A DNA stretch of 64,000 bases, from assembly GCF_000165425.1 (NCBI RefSeq), contig NW_001798985.1:62001-126000 (forward strand). Direction: 5' to 3'. The notes beneath the pieces were generated by a model. The model was not told the origin of the DNA. It saw nothing but the letters and a program-made list of their open reading frames with translations, and did no database searches. Source of the DNA: Paramecium tetraurelia (taxonomy: Eukaryota > Ciliophora > Oligohymenophorea > Peniculida > Parameciidae). The position numbers and the translations under genes are program-made. Positions 37,501-49,703 of the stretch are shown piece by piece; the stretch's first letter is position 1; each line of letters opens with the position of its first letter.

Positions 37501-40500
37501 ACCATATTCCTATGTATAGAATTGGTAATAAGATTTTTCGCTTTTTCTTTTAAGGATATAGCGTCAAGTCCTGACTATGTCTTATAATCTTGTATTGTGA
37601 CTTTAAACTTCATCGAACTCACTATGAGTTCAATAATGACAAATTTAAACGAATAAAATCTTAGATTGATAAGAGGAACTAAGTGTCTTCTCTTTTATCG
37701 AGTGTTGAAATACAATAAAATGGCAGTAGCAATTGGTCACATTGCTTAGAGAACCTTTCGATAATACATATACTTGACATTTCTATTTTTCTTAGTCATC
37801 TTCGTCTATGCAATGATTGGAATGGAGATGTATGCTGGCTATTTTGATTAAACAGACACTCTAGGATAATTGCATTCTTATGATAATATTTTTAAGGCAT
37901 TTATGACAATATTCAACATCTTAACAAATGATGATTGGTATGGAGTATATGTTATGGGAGGTAATATCAACTATATATTTGCTGTGATTTATTCATATTC
38001 GATGGTTATTTTACTCAATTATATAACATACGGTTTGGTGTTGGCTATATTGTTGGATGGCTTCGGAACCATAAACGAGGAGATGTAGGAATTGGAAGAA
38101 GAAAAAGAACCAGAGGAAGATAAAAATAATGATAAATAAGAGGAATAGAACTCATAGATAACAGAGTAATAAGAAATAAACGACTTTCAATTGAATTTAA
38201 GACCGCTGATATCATAAATCAATATTAGTGAGAATCAATAGAAGAAATCAAAATAGAATTTAATATCAAATCTAATGAAATCAATAAGTAATATCTATTG
38301 AGATTATTTAATAGGGCAAGTTCATAGGGACATCCTTAGCTAATATCCTAATCTGTATGATGGAATTTAATGTCAATAATCGTTGTATTTATTTGAAAAA
38401 GAAAACATATTCAGAATTATCTGTTGCAGAATAATCACCTCAAATTTCTTCATCTACTTTATGGATTTAGTATTATATTATTCAATCGTAGTCTTTGCTC
38501 TAAAGACTTATAATGATTATGAGAATGATTCGTCTGTTTATCCGGAAGTCTTGTAATTCATAGCGAATATTTTCTTTTTGTTTGAAATAATCTTGGGCAG
38601 TATAGCCAAGGGGATGTGGATGAATAAAGGAGCTTACATCACATACACTTGGCAAATAGTCGATGTAATTTATATCGTCTCCTTCTTCTTCCATTTCCCA
38701 TCGAGTGAAGAAAAAAAACCAATAGTGAATTTCTTTCTATATTTTGGGTATTTCAGAGTTATGAAATTGATGTATAGACTATCATGGTTAGATACATTGA
38801 GATTGGCATTAGGTAGATCTTTAGCTGATATTTGGAATGTGTTGATAACGATGCTTTCAGTTTGGATCATCTTTGGAGTTTATGGGATTATCTTATATGA
38901 ATAGCAGTTTGGATTTTGTGATGATAAAATGCAATTTGGAATTAGCAAAAGAGAATGTTAAGAGTAGAATAGGACATGGATCAATTATAAACATAATTTT
39001 GATAATATTACAATAGCCGTTCCTACTCTATTTGTAGTTTCTACATTTGATGGATGGGGTGAAATTATGCAAATGTCAGAAAATAGTTAAAATTCAAACA
39101 TAGGCCCTGAAGCATTCAATAGTTACATTCACACCTATTTCTTTTTTATATTTTTCTGTTTCATTGGTTCCAATGTTCTTTTTGAGTTTATTTACAGGAG
39201 TCTTGTATGCAAATTTGAAGGAGAATTAGAGTAAGATTGAAATGTCTGACATCACAAAGGCTTAAGTGGAATTTATGAAGATCTCTTAGATCATTATCAA
39301 AGATTTTCCATTGTATTCTTCGCCTCCTACATCAACAATCAGAAAATTTGCATCTGATTTAACAAACAATAATACTGTCTAAAAAGTTATGTTTTGTTTA
39401 TTATTACTTGATTTAATTGTGCTATTGCTATTCTTTTCAGATATGGATGACACCTTTTTCAGAGCATTAAATAATACTCATAATAGTTTAACTTACATTT
39501 ACATTTTGTGGAATATCTTTTTATTTTTAGCCTTAGGAGTCAATAGATTTTTTGATAATTATTGGAGAAGGTTCTACTTTTTCCTGATCACAATTGCCAT
39601 AATTGATATTATTGCTGATTTTGAATCTGACTGGGCATTGGCTTATTTTAGATCATCTCCATCTGATTCAGGATATCAATTTCTTAGATTATTCTTTGCT
39701 CTTAGATGTTTGAGGATTATATTGATTTTCTAAGGATTGATAAATCTACAGAGATTAATGAGAGTTATGGTATTTGCTTTACCATTTTTGGGCAAGATCT
39801 TTAGTTTATTGATAATTACAATGTATATTTTTGCACTGTTTGGATGTCATTTGTATGGCCAATTAGAAAAAGGATAAGTGATGGATGATCAAATCAATTT
39901 CCAGAACGTTGCTCAAGCCATGCTCGCTCTATTCAAATGTGCATCAGGAGATGATTGGAGAACTATAATGACTGATACTATGTTCTATAATCCCTATTGT
40001 GCTGAAGATGAAATCTATTGTGGAAGTATTTATAATTAGATATACTTCTTCCTGTTTATGTTATTGTCAAATTACGTTCTGTTAAATTTGTTTGTCTTAG
40101 GTTTGGTGGAACAATTTGAGTAATTCTTTATGCTTCAGAATTCAATGATCCAGACTTATGTTGAAAATGTGGATAAGATCAAAACCATCTGGTGCAAGTA
40201 CTCTTCAGAAACCCAAGGCTAAGCTATGCACTATAAATTTTTGTGTCGTTTCTTGATGGACATTGGAAAACCTTTGGGTGGTGGAAAAGATGAGAATTTG
40301 TGGGATGTTGGCAAATTGGCATCCTCATTTAAATTGCAATGGTATTGGTTGTTATATATAAAAATAGTGATCATTTTGGATACATCCAATATAATCAATT
40401 AATGTATGAGTTATTCCGAGTCTGTTATCATGTTGCAGTATTCAAAAATGGCTCTTCTTCATCCATTAAGAAGATCAAGTAATTCAACAAGGAGATGCAA

Positions 40501-41002
40501 CTTCGATTGATGTATTATAGAAGAAACAGATTTCTGTAGAGAACCAACATTAGTCCAATTCTACATTTGAAAGCCAATTTCAATATATTGCATGATTACT
40601 TGACAGTTCTCATCATGTACAAGGCTTGGGAGGCCTTCTCTAAGAAATTAATTAAGAAATTAGCAATTAAATAGAATCAATTCACTGAACAAGATTTAGA
40701 TGAGCAAGACTCTTCTATCGATCAAAAAACTATGAATAATCAATAGTAATTATTTCATTCACATTATTAGTATTGATTAAGATTGCAATGAATTTCTATA
40801 GGAGGACGTTGCACAATAAGTTTTATCAAGGGAACAGGTTCAACCGGAAAATATACATCAAATCACTAATTGTTCAGATGATGGTCATTCTAAGAAAGAG
40901 GACATCCCTGTTTACAAATGGCAAAGTGATTAGCAATCAGGAGGACTATATGAACGAGCCATCATTTCTCCAGATTAATCTTTCAAAAAGAGGAAATATT
41001 GA
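34501..41002 (+). CDS. Four-domain voltage-gated cation channel alpha subunit (Cav-like)
   Basis: Predicted 2,115 residues with six introns (first at 35290-35314); total divides by three. Four repeats of six membrane segments. Pore loops read TMDDW (near 36030), TNDDW (37930), TFDGW (39050) and SGDDW (39950), putting aspartate at each position that is glutamate in animal Cav channels. S4 helices are weak in repeat I (PLRMITLLLYL) and richer in II (LRLIRGTKCLLFYRVLKY), III and IV (ALRCLRIILIFQ, RLMRVM). After repeat IV a Cav-type EF-hand stretch follows (TIWCKYSSETQGQAMHYKF, IGKPLGGG), then an IQ-like YKAWEAFSKKLIKKL. Long N-terminal disordered region. Family knowledge: such channels carry the Ca2+ current behind ciliary reversal in Paramecium; the ion is inferred. 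Confidence 0.9.
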
Positions 41003-41127
41003 TTATTTTCATAATACTTTTGATACTTAATTATTTATTCTTTGCTTAAAGTAATAAACAGAATTTCATATGTTAAATCATAAATGATTACATAATTAAT
41101 TAAAGTTCAAAACAATAATAATTTGTC

Positions 41128-41373
41128 ATGAATGTCGATTTCTAACAAAATGATTCGCCCAACTCCAATCAAGATGAATGTGCCGATATGGATTCAGATT
41201 TACAGGATTAAACATAAACTCAAGTGGAAAATGACTATTTCTCGAATAAAATTGAAACTCATAAATTTGTGGTTGGCATCTCCAAACCTGGGGATTTGAG
41301 AATTGGTCTACAAACAGTAAATAAAAACAAAATCACTGTCAGAGGAATTCTAGGGATATAAGAAAAATAATGA
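41128..41373 (+). CDS. Short unknown protein (81 aa)
   Basis: Uninterrupted frame: acidic, N/D/Q-rich start (MNVDFQQNDSPNSNQDECA) followed by a small beta-like part (HKFVVGISKPGDLRIGL, KITVRGILG). Starts 126 bp after the channel stop. No family recognised. Confidence 0.5.
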
Positions 41374-41640
41374 ATGTTTAAATTATTTCTTCCTAATATT
41401 TGATAATTTTTATTACTATTTTACTTAAAGGATCAATCATTACAATGTTCTATTTTTATCCCTAAAATTACTCCATTTTATTTTGGACTATTTTCATTAA
41501 ATTCAAGTTTAGTTTTACAAATATCAACTTACCCCAAGACAAATTATTTAACTTATTATTTTTTTATAATGCGAATTTTAATAATTAATTGCTATGATAA
41601 CAAAGACCTAGAAAAATTTTAGCATTTCCAATTTCATGTC

Positions 41641-43259
41641 ATGAAAGTATAATATTATACCATATTAGTATTTAGCTGAATAAAAAGAGTTAATAGACAC
41701 AGAAAACGAATTTTATGTTCGCAATAGGGATACCATTGAGGATTTCCTATATGAAGTAGAAAGCTCTTATGTGAAGAAGGAATCAGCTCTAAAATTCGAT
41801 CAACTTGATGTGATATTCATTATTGGAGATTGCCATACACGACCTTGGGCTGTTCATATGGGTATGGATTACGGATTTACAGTTAGCAAAAATATTGGTT
41901 TTGTTGAGGATGAGTTTGAGAGTATAGAAGTTACTATTTGCCTCGGGATTTGCCATGCAAGCCTTAGTATATTTATCAGCATCTAATATCGAAAGAGTAC
42001 TACCTTATTAATATACATAAGCCTATAAACCTAATCAATTAGAATGGGGGAAAATTATCAGATCTAAGGGAATTAAAGATCCAAATATAGCAAAGTGATA
42101 TGTTTTTGGAAAACACGTCAGGAGATTTATATGTATTTAATTATGAATCCTCTGAATGGATTCCAAAGTTAAATGTTGGCATCCATTTAAGGAGTGCAGC
42201 CCAAGAGTTCTAATCCATAGGTAGGTATGTTGTTAAGGCTCCTATCTACAAACCTAAGTAAATGGGCTCGTTTATAAGTAAAAACAAAAACACTGAAACA
42301 GTTGTTTCAATAAGAAATGTATACTTATAGCATTGGGTATTATATAATATCTAAATAAATATAGGCATTTAAAGATATAGAATCCCGATTTTTAGCTCCA
42401 TTATTGAATAGATGGGATGTGCACAATTTCTAATTCAATAATTCGGAAAAGAAATTTATTTGCCTTGCAGAAAGTGATGAAGGACCGTCTATAATCGAAT
42501 ATCCAAAAGCTTTGGCATGCATGTTTGAAACTGATACCAAGTATCCTTTCACAAATACATTGCTAAAAAACTTTGTTTAATATGCAATGTACAATATAAA
42601 AATCTCAAAGTAAATAAGCTAATTAATATTTAAGTGCCTCGAAACCTTTCGATTCAATTGAAAACTACCATAAAGTTAATACAAAAACCTCATCGATTTT
42701 AGATCTCTTAAAAAACAATAATAATTAGAACCAAAAGAAAAGTACTCTCGAATTAATGCAAATTAGAGGCAAAAATGGAATAGCTTCTTAAAGTCAATAG
42801 AAATTGGCTCATGCTTAAGAGGAATAAAAGTTATAATCAATGTAGAATAATCTAAAAAGAAGGAGCAGCATAGCACATGTCGGATTTACACTAAATAAAA
42901 ATGTACCTATAAGAACAGTAGAAGTAAATGCTGTCGGAAAAAGAAAGATCAAATACTAACAGGGATAATAGCATTCAAGAAAGATAAGTGCTGATGAGGC
43001 ATATTTAAAATCAATAAGAGATAGCGAGGACGACATTTTTAATGAACCAGAAATCATATAGAAAACACAAATATTAAAGACACCTAGCCAATCGGAAATA
43101 AGAAAATTGTTGCATCCAGAAATATCTAAATCTTGTTTGGAAGTCAAAGAAATTTGGATTCCAGGTCATCTATCCGAATATCAAAAAACCTAAGGAGATA
43201 AAAGAATAGGTAAGATTGGAGGATCTTTTCAATCTACTTAAATGAAGAGATGGATTTGA
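41641..43259 (+). CDS. Unrecognised conserved-looking protein (497 aa)
   Basis: Five introns (22, 25, 25, 28 and 25 nt) restore one frame with a total divisible by three; two of them (41997-42021 and 42610-42634) end AAG. The first 310 residues look globular: LDVIFIIGDCHTRPWAVHM, GFKLLFASGFAMQALVYL, TSGDLYVFNYESSEWIPKL, LACMFETDTKYPFTN. The last 190 residues are charged and disordered (LKNNNNQNQKKSTLELMQ), ending in a possible short motif EIWIPGHLSEYQ. I cannot place it in a family. Confidence 0.6.
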
Positions 43260-43347
43260 TGAAAATCTTGAGAATAAAACTAAATTTACATTATTTATAT
43301 TTTTTAGTTTTCTTTAAATTGTTTCAAAACATAACAAAAGGCTTGGA

Positions 43348-43569
43348 ATGAATGATTATGCAAAGAATATCTCTTATCTTCACTCTAAGACATTGAACCT
43401 TTTCCTTTTTAGAAAAAAGCCTATAACAGACTAAGAGTATGGAAATAGGAATGCCTTAGAAATTTGTAGTTGCGAATTATTTGAATAATCTAAATCAGAA
43501 ACTAGTGATAATTTTACCTTATCCCTAACAACCAAAGATCTTATTCAGTTTTTTAGAAAATATAGATGA
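43348..43569 (+). CDS. Short unknown protein (73 aa)
   Basis: Uninterrupted frame MNDYAKNISYLHSKTLNLF to DLIQFFRKYR. The middle has three cysteines (ALEICSCELFEQ has two close together). No family recognised; 79 bp separate it from the next ATG. Confidence 0.45.
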
Positions 43570-43648
43570 ACTGGTTTAAAAATAAGAATAATTATTATTT
43601 TCTAATTTTTCTTTGGAATTATTTGGTTGAATTATAAATTAGGCAATC

Positions 43649-44961
43649 ATGGACTTAATTGATATTGATTATGGAAGGCGATTTTTTTATGTGAAGATAT
43701 TGTTCTGGTAGTCAAGAGTTTATGTCAGAATATTAAGAATAACCCTTTTAGTTCCCTCATCTAAAATTGATTCCTATGAGGAACCAATAAACTACTAGTC
43801 ATTTATAGTCTATTTCATCGTAGTGTGGGTAGAAACAGGATAAAATTTGACTGGCTTGTTAAATCAATTTGGGGTAAAGAAAAAAGAATTTACTTTTAAT
43901 AGATTTAAACTGAAAGAATTGAATATATTCTCATTCAAAGGTCAGCTAACAATAACATTTTAATTAATCAATAACAAAAATCAATTATAATACACTGATG
44001 ATTCTGAAAGAAATTTTGATACACCTTAATTTTACTATCTCTTATAGTAAGCTTACAAAGGAAATTCTAAGTTGAATTAATAATTGAGAATTCTCGTTGA
44101 CAGGATCAAGGAAGTAATGTCTTCAGTAATCAAAAGTTATTGTTTATAATAGCAATCATCATAATCTCATAATCATTGAAAGGCATGCCTTTACATTTTT
44201 AAAAGAAGCAAGGAGTCTGATTTCGCTCCTCAAAGTACAGGCTTGATTACTCTAGAAAATTAAGCCATTTTGTATTCATATAAATCCGATTATAAGATTT
44301 AAGATGATAAAAATATATTGAATTTGCGGCAAGTAAAAATAAATATAATTTTAGAAAACAAAAATAAAATTTTATATCTATAATCATTAGAAAAAGAAGA
44401 GATAATTCAAAAACAAAAGAATTATTTGTTTAAATACACTAAGAATTGTCCATATTTCCAAAGCAGTATCAAATGAGATTATCCAATTAAGGTTAAATGA
44501 ATTCAAAGTTGTCTATATTTTAGTAGAAATGATATAAATCAATTGGGCGAATAGAAAAATAACCATTCTTTGGCAAATTAAAAATGAACAAAGTACAGTT
44601 CTCAAAATTTAATTGGAAAAAGCACAATAGTTTTCAATTAAAATCTTTGCTATCTTTTCCGTTACTAGAATATTGAGAAAGTAATAACAGTTTGAAATTT
44701 GAGTTATTTAGAGAAGTAATTACAAGAGCAAAATAAAAGAAATATCTAAAAACTAAAAAGTTAATATACATTTTTATAAAGAATCTTGATTCCTATATTG
44801 ATTGTAACGAAATGTCAATTGATTTCACTTGAAAGTTAGATGGAAGCTCAAAAATATATTTCTCAACTATCAATTTTGATTAATCTTTGGAAATCTTTCT
44901 TTATTTTAGTGTTTTAATTAGAAAAGAAGTTTTGGAGGTTACATTTCTGAGGATGTTTTGA
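43649..44961 (+). CDS. Unresolved gene or decaying gene, C2-like start plus coiled coil
   Basis: The first 176 codons from ATG 43649 are continuous to TGA 44177-44179 and contain beta-rich segments (RRFFYVKILFWQSRVYVR, FSFKGQLTITFQLINN) suggesting a C2-like fold. Beyond, protein-like coil segments continue to about 44960 (FTFLKEARSLI, ILYLQSLEKEEIIQKQKN, NLSYLEKQLQEQNKRN, LISLESQMEAQKYISQL), but joining them needs several atypical introns, and TGA codons remain. Either an intron-rich gene I cannot solve, or one that has gathered frameshifts and stops. The C2-then-coil layout resembles centriolar proteins, but that is speculative. Confidence 0.35.
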
Positions 44962-45161
44962 TGAAGAAACCAAACAAAATAATGTTATTTGGAGTTCTAA
45001 AAAAAATGGTATACTTGAATGATATAAATATTATTATTATTGAGTATTGATTATTATTTTCTACCTTTTTTTGAAAAGATATTAATTTTAGATGTTAAAC
45101 CGTGTCTCCTTACTTAAATTATTAAATTGCTTTAATATTAATATTTTTTATTGAGTTATTA

Positions 45162-48100
45162 ATGAGGAGAGCATTAAAAAAGAAGAAAATAAATGATAAA
45201 TTAGGAAAATTAGTCTTCAATGGTTTAGTACGCATGTAATAAATAATCATCAGAAATAAAATTGACCCAACTTTATTTAATCTGGTATTTGCAAAAATCC
45301 TTTTGTTAATTTCTGCCTTATAAGAAATATAATTAGTCACATCGACAGAAATTCAAAATAAGGCTTCTATGTAAATATAAGGTTCATTATTGTCTTTTTT
45401 ATAAAAGTTTTCAATAAATCTAATTTAATATAATGGAGACGAACTATTGTTATTTTTATTGCTCTCAACAGAAGTTATATACTGTATAGTGGTGCTAATT
45501 GTTTATTTTGATAGAAAGGAGAAATTTATTCTAGTAGGATAGTTTTACAAATATTTTCAAAATATTTTTCACTTAATAATATTTCTGCCCACATTAAATA
45601 TTTCGTTTAATTTTGCAATATCTTTAAATTATATCGAATTGTCAATAATTGGAATAATATTAGGTCTATTTTTAGAATTAATCTATTGTTTTTGTAATAT
45701 TAAAAACAGTTTAATTGAAATTGAAGGTTGTTACTCATCAAGGTTGGCTAATTTATTTTATCTATTAATGCAGTTTATAATTTGTTTTGTAGTTCAAAGT
45801 AATTATTAATATTAAGTGGCTCCAACTCTATTGTTTTTTTCAAGAATTATTATGATTATGCAAAAGATTAATTGTTATCAATATAATAGTTGGTACTATA
45901 TTCAAATTACCAATTTCGTCATATCATATATATTAGTTCTTTTAACACAACAATATTGGTATGATTTAGCATTGATTTATCTTTTATTTATCACAATATA
46001 AATTTCAATAAGGTAAAAGAAGTTGGGAGATGAATTATTTTCGAAAAACAAAGAAATAAACTTATTCAAATATATTATTTTTAGAAATCCAGAGATGATG
46101 AACAACTTTAAATCATTTTCTCATTTTTTCACAGAAACTTAAGAATAAAATATCATACAATACCAAAAAAATGTATTATAGAATGGAGAAATTCATGATA
46201 GATTAACAGTCTTACAACATGTTTTCAAATATAAGAAAATTCAACTATACTTAAATTTAATTAATATTGACAAAACAAATTTGAGCTACTTACAGTAGTT
46301 AACATTAGAAGCCAACTTATTAAATGTGATTTAATCCTGTGAGAAATTAATTACATCTCCTCTCAATGTTAATTTATACATCAAAACACTAGTTTTAGAG
46401 CAATAAAACTTTTAGCTTTTAATAAATTTCATAGATTTAAAATGCAAATTTTATATCCTATTGACAAAAGAGTAGGCTTTGGATTAATATCTTACAACAT
46501 TTAGAATTTAACTTGATAAGATCTTGAATACACTTGAGAAATACAAGAATATATTTGAAAAATAATATGATTTGCAAACAGGAAGATTATAGGAATTTAA
46601 AAATTCAGATTAGATTTCAATAAATATAGTATCCTCATTTTTGTTCATATTTTACAGTAATTATTTTAAAGTAAACTAAAAATTTAATGTTAGGTTAAAG
46701 AACTTTAGAAGAAATAAAATGACTTGCTTGCTTATGATAAGATAATGAATTCGAAATTTCAGAAGAGTAAATATATTTACAATTATGATAGATGAAGTAT
46801 TTTTATTGTCCTCAAGCTTTATAAAAGATTAAAACAACATAGTCAATAAAAATAATAAAAGGTTACTCCAAATGATAGGTGAGCAATTAGAACCAAAGCA
46901 ACTCATTGAATTGTTACCTTAATTTCAGAAGACAGTGTATAATAGTTTTATCAGTTAATATTTATATTAAGGATTGGTTATTGATTAGCCTTTGACTCTA
47001 TTCTTATACAAAAATGAATACTTGATAGAATGCAATTTGTACATTCATGTGACAATTAGTTAAGATGATATAATCTTGTAAAATTTATTGGTGCTAAGAA
47101 ATTAACCTAACCATTTTGCAATATTTGATTCTGAAGGGAAAATATTGGGCATATCTTAATAGATTTATGAATTTTTAGTTTAAAAATCTGATAATGCTTT
47201 TACGAAAAAGTTAGCAGTTTCAGAGTTCATTCAATAAGGGATGATTTAATATTATCTTCCAGAAATCTATTCTCACATATAGGAATTGACTACCTAATAT
47301 TCTTCAGGAACCTCATAATAGGAAATAAACATTTCATCAAGATGGTAATTTCCTGTGAATCATAAAAAATGCCTTGAATAGACTTAGGCATTAGGACTTG
47401 TTAATGATGAAGGAACTGTGTCCTCATAGTTTAAAAAAATCTTTTATTCTTCTTCCACAAAAAGATTGATTTCTTCAAAATAACATAAATTAACGGAGGA
47501 AATACCAATTATTAAAAATGTGAGAATTAAGATTATGTAAAAACAAATCATGAACTAAATACAAGCACTAGTAGTCCCACCATCAAGAATGAAAAGCATA
47601 GATTTTGAAGGGTCTTTGGAATTTGTATAATAAAAGTTTATAGAGTCAGAGACAAATTATTTTGTATTGAGATTCAAATAAATAGAAGAATTTTAACAAG
47701 AAAAAATAGCTTAAATTCCATAAATGGAGAACATTTAAAATTAATCCTTAATTATTGATGATTAGCAATTCGAAGGACTGCAATCCGATTACGAATTTAT
47801 CTCAAATTTAATAAAAAGTAAGAAATTATATACTCCCTTAAAATACAACATTTTTATCCTCTCATTAATGATTCTAGTAACTACAATTGCTTTAGTTGTG
47901 AGTTATCAGTTGAACTATAACAATATGATAAATTATTAATAAGATGTCAATTTTTTGAATACTCCATAGGCTTTGACATTCAGCATAGGAGCTTCATTCA
48001 TGTTGATGTGGAATCAGTATTGCATTGATAATAAACTCTATATCATTAGTCCATATTTAGAATACAAAAGAGAAAGCCAATTGGCTTATGTCTTTGATTT

Positions 48101-49650
48101 TTGGGGCAGTGTTCATGAAGAATATTCAATGAATCTAAGTAGGAAGAGTGTCAAGTTGGGTTTTGATGAGATAGACTTAATTAGTTACTATAATGGTTTG
48201 AAGATTGAGACTCTTCTAGATTACTATGAATTTTATGCCATCATCAGGGAAGCTTTGGTTCGACAGTTCAAAAAGATAGACTTTAAGAATATCTCCACTT
48301 TTGACCCGGACATTCTAAAAACAAATGGGTTGGTTCGTTAGAATATGTTAAAGATCTATAAATTTCACAATTTTATTTTAGATGATGTGATATAAATAAC
48401 TGAGGAATCATTTTCATAATTTGAAAACAGTACATTTATATTCTGTGTATACTCTTCATTAGTGATCCTATTTCTGTTGATAATATTCTTTATTGTGAAT
48501 TTTCGATTGTTGAGGACAGAAACCAAATTAATTCGCCTATTACAATATTTAAATATAAAGATAATATAGGAGCAATTGGAGATTTTGCATTTTTAGAAGG
48601 AATAATTGTCAAGGCTATTACTGATTTAAAGTTAGACAAAGGATGAACCTAATACTCAAAAATAGAGCGAGAAAGCAATTGGGAATTAACCCAAGTATAA
48701 TCCATTAAGCAAATTGGAAAATTATAATGAAAAGTATACTTTGTTGATTATTCTCTCTTTGGTGGTTGGGATTGAACTTATTTTATTTATATTCGGCTCT
48801 TAATTAGTTTCTAAATTATATAATAGCCAATACTAAAGTAGTTTAATCCTCACTATGAAGTATCTGAAATTGAAGTCAAGACTTGATTCTGCTGTAATAG
48901 TAGGGGAAGTCATGAAGACCGAATATCTAATTTAAAACAATACTGCAATCGAATACATTAACTAAACTGATCATATTGAATTCTTTTTCGATAACATTGG
49001 TGTGTTACTTAAGCTTTCAGATGAAATCAATAATGAATTAGTCACGGCAACATCATATAACTCAACATTTCAAAAACAATTGATCGATATCTTTAATGAT
49101 GATCTCTGCACTTACTATTCAGGCATATTGAGTTTTTGCAATGTAGGGAGTATTAAATAGGAATACTATGAGAGTGAGAATTATCTCACTTTGATAGATA
49201 AGGGCATTTATGGGATGATTCAAGACTTAAATAAGTTATCCATATAGGAATTTAACTTTGAGCAAGTGAACTAGCATTATGATTATGATTAGCGTCGTTT
49301 GGATTCTTTCATAAAATTACCCATTCATAACTACTTATTCTTACAATACTTCATTGAATTGCAAACTTGCATCTTTTATTGTTTCTTAGATATTTTTACT
49401 GAAACTCAGATATTAAGCAATAAATTGTCGAATTAAATCTTAACCTATCTGATCACTTCATCAGTGGCGTAAATATTGTAATTATCTTAGATTTCTCCTT
49501 TTTACTTCCTTTGTGTCAGGTTGTTGGATCAACAAACAGTATAAAAGATTAAACCAGTTGAAGTTGATTGCTACTTTGTTTCCGCCTGCCTTAATTCATT
49601 AGAAGGGATTCAATAAATTGTTGTACTCCTAATTAATACAAATCAAATGA
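45162..49650 (+). CDS. Polytopic PAS protein of tmcB type, copy 1 (1,472 aa)
   Basis: Three introns at 46671-46693, 46767-46791 and 49469-49490 give a length divisible by three. The N-terminal third holds about eight hydrophobic helices (LLLFLLLSTEVIYCIVVLIV, LIIFLPTLNISFNFAISL). A helical cytosolic part follows, then a PAS-like segment (HFAIFDSEGKILGISQQIY) near residue 640. A conserved motif FPVNHKKCL comes next, then further membrane segments and an extracellular-looking loop (LAYVFDFWGSVHEEYS). This is the organisation of the tiny-macrocysts protein B family, which is expanded in ciliates; role unknown, presumably membrane sensing. 53 bp from a head-to-tail paralogue. Confidence 0.75.
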
Positions 49651-49703
49651 AATATTATTAATACTTGTGTTTCAATTTTAATATAAAAAGTTATTTAATT
49701 AAT

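Noticed and set aside
45122..45340. Minus-strand 72-residue ORF
   Set aside because: Opposite strand of the N-terminal exon of the first PAS gene, which is continuous from 45162.
46740..46800. Apparent in-frame TGA in the first PAS gene
   Set aside because: Two consecutive introns (46671-46693 and 46767-46791) remove it and leave a total divisible by three; the paralogue has introns at the same places.
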